In this document: one piece after another, positions 1 through 5,885 of the stretch
Numbering within the stretch: the stretch's first letter is position 1
Layout: each line of letters opens with the position of its first letter
Assembly (NCBI GenBank): GCA_003219395.1
Contig: QHOR01000011.1
Location: 1-10,868 of the forward strand
DNA: 10,868 nt
Direction: 5' to 3'
From: Verrucomicrobiota bacterium
GTDB lineage: Bacteria > Verrucomicrobiota > Verrucomicrobiia > Chthoniobacterales > UBA10450
Notes under the pieces: generated by a model
Database searches by the model: none
What the model saw: the letters and a program-made list of their open reading frames with translations, nothing else
Told to the model about the DNA's origin: nothing
Made by a program: the position numbers and the translations under genes

Positions 1-611
1 CTGTTACTGTTGATGACTACCTGATCTGCATAACTAAGGGTATATGTTCTGCCTGAACCGCAGCGGATCTGATACTGCACATTCACGCTCGTGTGGATCG
101 AACCGATTGTTCCCGTCGTCGTTCCTGTCGTCCGTCCGCTTTTTTCTACTGCCAGTCCAATAGCCGGAGCTTTAACATTGCTGCTGATAGTGCCAATTCC
201 CTCAATAAAACCGGTAGAGTCCATTTTACCAGAGCGTAGGCCAGCAAGCGCGCAATCGACGTTGTTACCAAGCGGGACTGCTGCTGTATAGTCGGCGACG
301 ATTGCCGCCGGTTGGCAACCATTATCTATGAGACCTGGCTGTGAAATATTTTCCCCCGTGTTGGCTCGATCCTGACGCGCGAGCACGTGATTGTTACTGA
401 GCACGTATTGCATGCCTCCGGCAATGACTAATGATCCGAGCGTGCCGCTGCAACAGAAACTTTGAGTAATGTCCTTCACGTTGCCGCCCGAGACTCCCAA
501 ATGATGATTTCTGGTCTGATATGGATTTTGAGCGTGCGTCAGCAGCGGCGCGCACACGAAAACCGTTGTGAAAATGAAAGCTACCCAAGATATTTTGATT
601 TTGATCATCAT
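1..611 (-). CDS. Secreted trypsin-like serine protease (N-terminal part, cut by window edge)
   Basis: The minus frame is open from an ATG at 609-611 (or the adjacent one at 606-608) to the window edge, about 203 codons, so the C-terminus is missing. A signal peptide is visible: basic MIKIK, a hydrophobic stretch, then LLTHA before QNPYQ, so the product is probably exported. Numbering from the second Met, the mature part has FCCSGTLGSLV (52-61), then LSNNHVLA with a candidate catalytic His at 74, NNVDCALA with a candidate Asp at 118, and VEKSGRTTGTTTGTI (154-168). This order fits a chymotrypsin-fold peptidase in which NHV carries the His and VDxALA the Asp. The expected GxSG serine would lie beyond position 1. 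I know similar secreted proteins from soil Acidobacteriota and Verrucomicrobiota; their substrate is unknown. No strong Shine-Dalgarno precedes the start (an A-rich AAGTAAAACCAAACC). It diverges from the lipoprotein-transporter operon. Confidence 0.82.
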   Translation of the reverse strand, partial: MMIKIKISWVAFIFTTVFVCAPLLTHAQNPYQTRNHHLGVSGGNVKDITQSFCCSGTLGSLVIAGGMQYVLSNNHVLARQDRANTGENISQPGLIDNGCQPAAIVADYTAAVPLGNNVDCALAGLRSGKMDSTGFIEGIGTISSNVKAPAIGLAVEKSGRTTGTTTGTIGSIHTSVNVQYQIRCGSGRTYTLSYADQVVINSN

Positions 612-1047
612 GGTTTGGTTTTACTTAAACTACGGGGAAAGATCAAGAATCTTCTCAGGCATCAAAATCCATCCGGCTCTGCTGAGATTGTCCGCGATTA
701 TCGCCGAGCATTTATCTCTCGCCAATTGCGAATGCTCGCTCTATAAACGCAGTCAGCTTTTTCAGCCGCTCGCACAAGGAAAAGCTTTCTATCCTCGACG
801 TGTGCGTCTGCAATGCAGATCCTTCGTCCGTCGGAATCCACGGCTGACACACAGCCCCAGCTCCAGCATGACGCGCTGAGTCTGTCCGCGATCGTTTCCC
901 AGTATTAATCGACCGCAATAGCCAGACTGCAGAGAACGGGGATCGTTACAGTCGGAAATACCCCGTTATCGTGGCGCAGCGCGGGGATATTGTGAAAATT
1001 ATGGAGCGGCACCCGCATCGATGCCGCTCGCGTCGATAAACGTGTGC
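612..1047. other. Divergent intergenic region with degenerate repeat and leader hairpins
   Basis: This gap separates the protease (minus) from the lipoprotein operon (plus), so promoters for both should lie here. I see no convincing -35/-10 pair. It contains repeat copy A (about 715-882). Near the right end are two inverted repeats: CCCCG at 961-965 with CGGGG at 982-986, and GAGCGGCA at 1004-1011 with TGCCGCTC at 1022-1029. The second lies about 20 bases before the likely start of the lipoprotein. Short open frames here have protein-like stretches only inside the repeat. Confidence 0.6.
715..882 (-). repeat. Degenerate dispersed element, copy A
   Basis: Read on the minus strand, this stretch aligns by eye with 5459-5618 over about 160 bases with a few small gaps. 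Shared blocks are TCAGC..TGATTC/TGGATTC, CGGACGAA, TTGCAGACGC, GTGCG(A/T)GCGG(C)TGAAAA, AGCAT..CAATT and GAGAGA. In the best frame copy A reads VSAVDSDGRRICIADAH, then LFLVRAAEKADCVYRASIRNWRE, with no good start codon. Copy B gives FSAIDSHGRT and KRIVVRA in matching places, after small indels. The similarity therefore holds at protein level too, as expected for a decayed coding element or a repeat of coding origin. Function is unknown. Confidence 0.6.
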
Positions 1048-1380
1048 ATGAGTCGCTCGTTGCTTATATCCAGAAGAGCTTGGATCACTGCTCTAATGCC
1101 ACTTGCGCTATTCCTCGCCGCATGCAGCGACAACTCACAGCAGGTGCGGGAGACATTCGTTTCGTGGAGGAAATCACTAGAGCTGCTCGAACAACAACGC
1201 ACGGAGCGTCACGTACCTGAGACTTATGTCCGCCAGATGGTTGAGGCTGCCACAAGAACTCTCAAGCAGCACCGCAATAAATTACGGGGCGACCGTGCCG
1301 TTAACGACCTCGAGGCCAAAATTCGCCAGCTCGGCCGCGGTCCAGGAACTCAGCGCAATGAAACCGAAGCAAATCTTTGA
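1048..1380 (+). CDS. Small predicted lipoprotein, first gene of the transporter operon
   Basis: This is a 110-residue protein starting at ATG 1048. An ATG at 1021 in the same frame would add nine residues, but the later start gives a cleaner signal peptide. The N-terminus has a basic region (RSLLISRRAW), a hydrophobic core (ALMPLALF) and a lipobox LAAC, with the lipidated Cys at about residue 26. The mature part is charged and likely helical (KSLELLEQQRTERH, MVEAATRTLKQHRNKLRG), ending in a short polar tail. It should be anchored to a membrane facing the periplasm. I recognise no domain. Its last 23 bases overlap the start of the transporter gene, so the two are probably co-translated and may work together. 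Inverted repeats lie just upstream. Confidence 0.68.
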   Translation: MSRSLLISRRAWITALMPLALFLAACSDNSQQVRETFVSWRKSLELLEQQRTERHVPETYVRQMVEAATRTLKQHRNKLRGDRAVNDLEAKIRQLGRGPGTQRNETEANL

Positions 1381-2581
1381 GGTAGCACTTGGCGTGGTCA
1401 CGAGTGTCGGCGGCTTTCTGGAAGTCGGCTCGATTGCTACTGCGGCACAGGCCGGCGCGATGTTTGGATTTCAGCTCGTGTGGGCTGTTGTACTGGGAAC
1501 CCTCTGCCTGATTTTCCTGATCGAAATGTCAGGCCGCCTCGCAGCGATTAGTCATCATCCGTTGCCGGCTGCGGTCCGCGAACGATTTGGGTTTCATTAC
1601 TTCGCGATGCCGCTATTAGCGGAAACAGTTATCGATCTCCTTGTGCTTGCGTCGGAGATCGGCGGTGTGTGTCTCGGTCTGCAACTACTTACAGGAGTTA
1701 GGTTCTTTTACTGGGCGGTGCCGGTGGCATTCATTATCTGGCTGCTTCTCTGGCGCGGCACGTTCAGCATTATCGAGTACGGCGTCTCTATTCTTGGCTT
1801 AACAACTGTTGTGTTCATCGTGGCAGCGGCAAAAGCTCACCCGGGCTTCCATAATATCGGCGCCGGCTTTCTGCCCACGTTACCGGGCGATCACAAGGCG
1901 CAATATTGGTTTCTCGCTGTTAGTATCATCGGGGCCACCATTAGCCCGTATCTTGTGAACTTCTATTCATCAGGTGCGGTCGAGGACAAATGGAGTGAAA
2001 AGGATCTCGTGCCGAACCGGCTGACGGCGGGGATAGGAATGTCGTTCGGCGGCACAATTTCAATCGCGGTGCTCGTCGCCGCTGTGATGGTCTTTCATAG
2101 CCGCGCGATTTCTATCGACACTTACGAGCAAATCGCCATGGAAGTTACGGCGCCGCTTGGGATCTGGGGTTATCGAATCTTCGGCATTGCGCTAATCATT
2201 GCCTGCTTTGGCGCTGCACTCGAGCTGAGCCTGGATATTGCGTACGTCTACGCTCAAGGATTCGGCTGGCGGTGGAGCGAAGACTTGCAACCGATCGAAG
2301 CAAGCCGATTCACGCTCGTATATACCATTTTTATTTTCGCAGGCTGCTTGCCCATCATGTTTGGCATCGACCCGCTGAAACTCACTTTGTTTTCCATGGC
2401 AGCGACGGCACTGATCCTTCCGCTGATTGTTTTCCCGTTCCTTATCATCATGAACGACAAACGATACCTCCGAAATCACACCAATAGCGTGTTTGCCAAT
2501 GCAGTCGTCTGCTTCGTAATTCTATTGGCGGCAGCGATGGCGATTGTTGCTATTCCGCTGGAAATTTTGGGCGGTCACTAA
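1358..2581 (+). CDS. NRAMP-family divalent metal-ion transporter, divergent metal-site motifs
   Basis: The product is a 407-residue, very hydrophobic inner-membrane protein with about 11 membrane segments, of usual length for the family. The frame is open from 1226, but ATG 1358 (MKPKQIFEVALG) places the N-terminus just before helix 1, as in NRAMP proteins, and follows AGGA. Family hallmarks are GGFLEVGSIATAAQAGAMFG (19-37), which lines up with the helix-1 region GYMDPGNWATDxQAGA, and SIIGATISPYLVNFYSSGAV (189-208), which lines up with the helix-6 region GATIMPHNLFLHSA. The canonical DPGN is EVGS here (22-25) and MPH is SPY (196-198). In classical NRAMPs the Asp, Asn and Met bind Mn2+ or Fe2+. 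The substrate may therefore differ, perhaps Mg2+ or another ion, and transport itself is untested. It overlaps the lipoprotein gene upstream and is followed directly by two PRC-barrel genes. Confidence 0.88.
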   Translation: MKPKQIFEVALGVVTSVGGFLEVGSIATAAQAGAMFGFQLVWAVVLGTLCLIFLIEMSGRLAAISHHPLPAAVRERFGFHYFAMPLLAETVIDLLVLASEIGGVCLGLQLLTGVRFFYWAVPVAFIIWLLLWRGTFSIIEYGVSILGLTTVVFIVAAAKAHPGFHNIGAGFLPTLPGDHKAQYWFLAVSIIGATISPYLVNFYSSGAVEDKWSEKDLVPNRLTAGIGMSFGGTISIAVLVAAVMVFHSRAISIDTYEQIAMEVTAPLGIWGYRIFGIALIIACFGAALELSLDIAYVYAQGFGWRWSEDLQPIEASRFTLVYTIFIFAGCLPIMFGIDPLKLTLFSMAATALILPLIVFPFLIIMNDKRYLRNHTNSVFANAVVCFVILLAAAMAIVAIPLEILGGH

Positions 2582-2582
2582 C

Positions 2583-2978
2583 ATGTCGAAACCGCAAAAG
2601 CTGCATCTCATTCGCGATGTCCTTGATAAGCTGCTCGTGGATCGCGACAACGTCCCGCTCGGTCGCGTAGATGGGATCGTGTTACTTTTGAGAGGCGAAC
2701 AGACACAGCCCCGCGTCGTTCAAATTGAATGCGGGATGGTGACGCTGTGGCGTCGGCTGAGTATTAGATGGGCGGATCGCACTTACCGGATCGGTCGCCG
2801 CTTGGGCTTGCGCCGGCAAAGGCCGGTTCGCGTCGATTGGTCCAAGATCGACAACATCGGGAGGGAGCTGACGCTCGACGTGCTCGCAAAACATTCGCCA
2901 CTCTTGGCCGGAGAACGTTGGCTGCTGGAACGCGTCATCCGGCATATCCCCGGAAACGGCATGAAAAAAGAAACATGA
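2583..2978 (+). CDS. PRC-barrel domain protein, transporter-linked (first)
   Basis: A 131-residue soluble protein whose ATG comes one base after the transporter's TAA, so it is translationally linked. The N-terminal part LHLIRDVLDKLLVDRDNVPLGRVDGIVL has the PRC-barrel pattern: a strand ending in a conserved D(R/K)xxxxLGRVDGI turn. A second strand region follows (PRVVQIECGMVTLWRRL), then a very basic linker (RTYRIGRRLGLRRQRPVRV) and VDWSKIDNIGRELTLDV, which resembles the closing strand of the barrel. There is no signal peptide or membrane segment, so it is probably cytoplasmic. PRC barrels act as small binding or regulatory modules, sometimes next to ion transporters. A role in sensing or regulating transport is inference from context. 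Confidence 0.75.
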   Translation: MSKPQKLHLIRDVLDKLLVDRDNVPLGRVDGIVLLLRGEQTQPRVVQIECGMVTLWRRLSIRWADRTYRIGRRLGLRRQRPVRVDWSKIDNIGRELTLDVLAKHSPLLAGERWLLERVIRHIPGNGMKKET

Positions 2979-3295
2979 AGCAGCGCCATATCCACGTCGA
3001 GTATTTGTTAGGCCGCACGGTGCGCGACATTGATGGTCGCAGAGCCGGCCGGATCGAAGAGATCCAAGTTGAGCTGTCGAGCCGCGGCTGTTTTGTCACA
3101 GGGTTTGTGCTAGGCGCGAGAGGTCTGCTCAAGCGTCTGTCCTTCCGCGGCATCGCCCCGCTTTTCACGCCTTCGCTCGCCGCTAACGTTCAACGGAGAG
3201 CCGAGGTGGTTCCGTGGCAGCAGATGGATCTCAATGATCCAAAATGTCCGCGCCTACGCTGCCGCAAAGACGAGATTCATACCATGCCTGCTTAG
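2975..3295 (+). CDS. PRC-barrel domain protein, transporter-linked (second)
   Basis: A 106-residue protein whose ATG overlaps the previous gene's TGA (ATGA at 2975-2978), a classic coupled arrangement. The N-terminal half, HVEYLLGRTVRDIDGRRAG followed by RIEEIQVEL, is a clear PRC-barrel start (xxLLGRxVxDxDGxxxGRIEEI). It continues with GCFVTGFVLGARGLLKRLSF, and the barrel closes near EVVPWQQMDLND. The C-terminus is polar with two cysteines (CPRLRC). It lacks a signal peptide and is probably cytoplasmic. It is a diverged paralogue-like partner of the upstream protein, and two consecutive PRC proteins behind one transporter suggest a hetero-oligomer. It is the last gene of the operon. I see no strong terminator after it, only CTTTTTCT at 3300-3307. 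Confidence 0.78.
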   Translation: MKQRHIHVEYLLGRTVRDIDGRRAGRIEEIQVELSSRGCFVTGFVLGARGLLKRLSFRGIAPLFTPSLAANVQRRAEVVPWQQMDLNDPKCPRLRCRKDEIHTMPA

Positions 3296-3366
3296 AGCTC
3301 CTTTTTCTGCAAGGCGCCCACACGGTAGAACAGCCTAGATCGCGAACATGAATCGAAAACAGAACC

Positions 3367-3567
3367 TTAGTCACCGCGATCTTTCTGACCTTTTGGCGCT
3401 GTCTTTTTCGCTTGCCGTCTTCTATCAGCCGACAAGGACCGTCCGACGTTTACTTCGGTTTTAAACTGGCCCTCTTTGTTCCGCCGCACATATCGTTTAT
3501 CGCCTTTGTGCGGTTCAATCAACGTGCGTCTACTTGTCTTTTTGCTTCGCATACCTGCGAATCGCAT
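3367..3567 (-). CDS. Small, highly basic conserved-looking protein
   Basis: A 66-residue protein, or 61 residues if it starts at the second Met (MRSKKTSRR). The first start is preferred because AAGAG lies a suitable distance upstream. It is rich in Lys and Arg: KTSRRTLIEPHKGDKRYVRR, then KEGQFKTEV, NVGRSLSADRRRQAKK and a GQKDRGD tail. I have seen similarly built small proteins (KTSRRTLI, GDKRYVRR, GRSLSADRR, a terminal GDRGD) in other soil bacteria, so I regard it as a real gene. Its function is unknown, and its charge would suit nucleic-acid or ribosome binding. It converges on the transporter operon, with 71 bases between the stop codons. A perfect 8-bp inverted repeat lies directly upstream and includes the AAGAG. 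Confidence 0.74.
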   Translation of the reverse strand: MRFAGMRSKKTSRRTLIEPHKGDKRYVRRNKEGQFKTEVNVGRSLSADRRRQAKKTAPKGQKDRGD

Positions 3568-3572
3568 CTTAA

Positions 3573-3595
3573 CTCTTAATCGGTTGCATTAAGAG
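3573..3595 (-). promoter_or_regulatory. Perfect inverted repeat overlapping the RBS of the small basic gene
   Basis: CTCTTAAT at 3573-3580 pairs exactly with ATTAAGAG at 3588-3595 across a 7-base spacer. On the minus strand the downstream arm contributes AAGAG, the only purine-rich ribosome-binding candidate for the gene starting at 3567. It could be an operator for a dimeric regulator or an RNA hairpin that hides the RBS. Confidence 0.45.
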
Positions 3596-4459
3596 CGCAG
3601 CATTCATCCAAACAATCCAGAACGTCTAAGCCTGATTCACTCCGGTTCCAGAAATTCAGTCAGCTTTTTCGTCGGCATCCAGAACGACGTGCTGACCTGA
3701 TGGAACAGTGACAGCAGTGTTAGTTTTCGTGGGCTGCGCACCTAAGAGATGGTGTGTACATCATCGATGTGAGTTTGTTAATTGTTGCTCAGCTGTTCCT
3801 GCTACGAGCTATTGATCGTTTCAAGCGTTCGTCGCGTCAGCGACGAAGGACTGTGCGCGGGGTAACTCCACGGCTAAGACTCACTTAGACTCCAACCGGC
3901 TCTCAAGAGACGGTTGGGCATTCTTTCCCAGCACCTAACACATGGGTTTTACAAAGGTCTAGCATGCTCGTGCAATCGTGCTCCCACCCTTCATAGTGAC
4001 GCATTGCCGCCAAGTCTTTAATCTGTTCGTATTTTTGCAGCTTATGTCCCAACTTACCCGGCTTCCTTGTATCGTTGATCAACCGCAGCCCCTTTCGCGT
4101 TGGCGGGGGAACCGTTCTCACCGGTCGGGTCGTGTTCATGCCGACATCTACGGAAATCAGACGGCAAAGGTCTCCAATTGTTTTCAGAACTTCGATCCAC
4201 CACTTCCGTAGAATTGCCTTGGGAGGATGTGTTTCCTTCCCGCGCGACCCTACCCCCTGCTTGGAGCTTGGCGCCGCGCGTCAGGAGGCACGAAAGCCCT
4301 ACCGCTGGCGCCTGGCAGGGAAACGCTCTGCTGGCAGCGCGGCTTGACGCAGCACTACAGATTGGCTCGCGACAGAGATTTCCCAGCCGTCGCCACCGCG
4401 GCGTAGTCATGAGGAGGCTAAAGCAAAAGGGTCGCCAGTTGTCGGTGTTACCGTCGATA
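3596..4459. other. Long gene-poor region with hairpins and weak small-ORF candidates
   Basis: I see no confident gene. A minus-strand frame ending near 3645 reads GAQPTKTNTAVTVPSGQ then HVVLDADEKAD before a stop, without a usable start. Two near-perfect hairpins are present: TTCGTCGC/GCGACGAA with a GTCA loop (3828-3847), and CCAACCG..CTC/GAG..CGGTTGG with a TCAA loop (3892-3917). Neither is followed by a clear T-run on either strand. From 4200 to 4440 the sequence is GC-rich with overlapping open frames on both strands (4100-4468 plus, 4054-4410 minus), neither of which has convincing protein character. Confidence 0.5.
3903..4139 (-). CDS. Doubtful small ORF
   Basis: A 78-codon frame starting at ATG 4139. 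It reads as a polar, basic protein: TRPVRTVPPPTRKGLRLI, then KLGHKLQKYEQIKDLAAMR, then HYEGWEHDCTSMLDLCKTH. The middle segment looks protein-like, but there is no ribosome binding site, no recognised family and no genetic context. Its stop lies inside the hairpin at 3892-3917. It may be chance or the remnant of a longer gene. Confidence 0.2.
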   Translation of the reverse strand: MNTTRPVRTVPPPTRKGLRLINDTRKPGKLGHKLQKYEQIKDLAAMRHYEGWEHDCTSMLDLCKTHVLGAGKECPTVS

Positions 4460-4672
4460 TCACCCTAGGAGTCTGCATTTCTCTCGACCCAACTGTCGTA
4501 CATCAGCGCGTCTGAGCTGGTCCTCAATCTCAGCAGTCATGCGTGCGTGAAGCTCCGCAGAAAATCCTCGCCGGCCTCGGCGAATGCTCACCTTTCGCGT
4601 GCGACTACCAACCTTTAAACCTTTTGCACGCCGAGGCTTGCGTAATCGGCTTCTCGCAACTTTGGCGTGCAT
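4460..4672 (-). CDS. Candidate small basic protein
   Basis: A 70-codon frame from ATG 4672. The first half is strongly basic (RSRLRKPRRAKGLKVGSR, then TRKVSIRRGRRG). The second half is a likely amphipathic helix (FSAELHARMTAEIEDQLRRA), followed by DVRQLGREKC. A basic tail joined to a helix could suit a small DNA- or RNA-binding protein. A weak AGAG lies too far upstream to count as a good ribosome binding site. No family recognised. It stands alone, 143 bases from the next gene, which lies upstream on the same strand. Confidence 0.33.
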   Translation of the reverse strand: MHAKVARSRLRKPRRAKGLKVGSRTRKVSIRRGRRGFSAELHARMTAEIEDQLRRADVRQLGREKCRLLG

Positions 4673-4815
4673 TAAAACGATGATTCTCTAGGCAAGCTTA
4701 ATCAGCGTTATTCCAACACCTGAATGACGTATCGGGGCGGCCTCGACACGCAGAGCCGTGCTCCCCGTTTGCGATGCGGCTGGCAACCGTGATAGCAACC
4801 CCACAACACGCGGGA

Positions 4816-5260
4816 TTATTTCAGCGTGATTTCGCGCATGTTCTTGCTGCCCATAATTGCGCGAATTTCCAGCCGCTTTACCTGTGTGGCGAGCTGTTGA
4901 TCTGGTGTCCCCTGGATTTTTCTGGCGATGGGATCGTTCTTCTCGCGGAAGCCGTCAAGCGCAGCCATGTTTTTGGATTCCACCATAAGCAGGATGTCGA
5001 AATCTTGCTGCGTGGCGGCATTACCGAGCAGGATTTTGTAATCCATGATGAGGTTCTGCTTTTTCGCTTCTTCCATCGCGCTAGTGAAGGTCTTGGCGAG
5101 ACCTTTAAGGTATTCATCCGTCATCCCAGCCTTGGCTTTGACCATTGTTATTGTCCAAACGGGCCCTTCCGTGTAAGGCGCGTCACTTTGCGCTCGGCAA
5201 AGCCCGATGGATGCAGCAGACAGCGCGACGCTGACAATCAGAATAAGGACTTTTGTTCAT
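4816..5260 (-). CDS. Secreted dimeric alpha/beta-barrel-like protein, frameshifted in the signal peptide
   Basis: A continuous frame runs from the Gln/Ser-rich mature start to the TAA at 4816-4818. Mature part: SDAPYTEGPVWTITMVKAKA, then a helix (EYLKGLAKTFTSAMEEAKK), strands LIMDYKILLGNA and FDILLMVESK, and the tail QVKRLEIRAIMGSKNMREITLK. This strand-helix-strand repeat resembles small ferredoxin-like dimeric barrel proteins; I cannot name a family. Upstream, the same frame encodes a good signal peptide, VLILIVSVALSAASIGLCRA, but it has no start codon and meets TGA. The obvious ATG (5258-5260, MNK) is in another frame. Removing one A from the AAAA run (T-run 5251-5254) gives MNKVLILIVSVALSAA joined to the rest, 147 residues. 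So there is a one-base frameshift, either a sequencing error or a real mutation. Met at 5145 could start a truncated cytoplasmic form. Confidence 0.75.
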
Positions 5261-5458
5261 TGGTGTTTTCTTTGGTTTTTGCTGTTTAGTTTTTTGCCGG
5301 CTGATAGAGGATTGCAGAAACCTCCCGAGGAATTGGAGAAACGGCGAGTGTGATCTGACATTAGAACCACAAGAGTAAACATGCGCGCGCAGTCCTGCCT
5401 GTTAGACTTTAGTCTTATACGGAGAGCCGGTAATCAGGGTAGCAGCCTGAGTCCGCTG

Positions 5459-5618
5459 TCTCTCACGAATTGTCGATGCTAGTTCCTAAATGCACTTAGT
5501 TTTCACCGCACGCACGACGATACGTTTGCATCGTCGCGATGCGCGTCTGCAACTCGTTCGTCCGTGAGAATCAATCGCTGAGAACAGCCCGCCTCTCCGC
5601 ACCACGACGCACGCAGTC
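5459..5618 (-). repeat. Degenerate dispersed element, copy B
   Basis: On the minus strand this aligns with copy A (715-882), and I estimate about two thirds of the positions are identical. It reads ACVVVRRGGLFSAIDSHGRT and, further on, KRIVVRA before frames break. Blocks conserved with copy A include CGGACGAACGA, GTTGCAGACGC, GTGCGTGCGGTGAAAA, AGCATCGACAATT and GAGAGACA. Both copies are on the minus strand in gaps between genes. Confidence 0.6.
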
Positions 5619-5820
5619 GCTGCCTCTTTACTTTTTACGCCTGCAAGAAGCGGTCTGGTCTGAATGAATTTTGTACTGATGCGGCGCGTGGGCATTTCTG
5701 ACAATCTGGATCGCGAAGATCATGCTGCCGTCTAGCGTTCCGATGACGGTTGGCAATCTGATGAAGACGCACGAATACGAATACGCGGGCGATTGTGAAG
5801 AGGCGTGAGGCTGCGCAAAC

Positions 5821-5855
5821 AAAAAGCCGCCACACGGTGAAGCAGTGTGACGGCT
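5821..5855 (-). terminator. Rho-independent terminator of the 5886-7427 gene
   Basis: On the minus strand AGCCGTCACAC (5845-5855) pairs with GTGTGGCGGCT (5825-5835), giving an 11-bp stem with one mismatch and a 9-base loop. It is followed by TTTTT (the first T being the last stem base) and then GTTTG. It lies about 30 bases past the stop codon at 5886, the ideal position and orientation to end that transcript. Confidence 0.85.
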
Positions 5856-5885
5856 GATTGTGAAATGCTGCTGCTTATTGTCTCG

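Larger units (their letters stand above)
5261..5885. other. Intergenic region with degenerate repeat copy B
   Basis: There is no confident gene between the frameshifted secreted gene and the large secreted gene, both on the minus strand. It contains repeat copy B (about 5459-5618) and a rho-independent terminator (5821-5855). Several overlapping short frames between 5628 and 5835 look partly protein-like on both strands. On the plus strand, a 44-codon open stretch includes FLTIWIAKIMLPSSVPMTVG, without its own start signal. None has a ribosome binding site. The region may be decayed coding DNA. Confidence 0.5.

Noticed and set aside
4270..4312. GGCGCC...GGCGCC as a hairpin
   Set aside because: GGCGCC is itself palindromic, and the flanking bases pair only partly, so this is weak evidence.
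4774..5289. 171-codon plus-strand open frame opposite the frameshifted secreted gene
   Set aside because: The minus-strand product has a coherent signal peptide and alternating strands and helices; this frame is its shadow.
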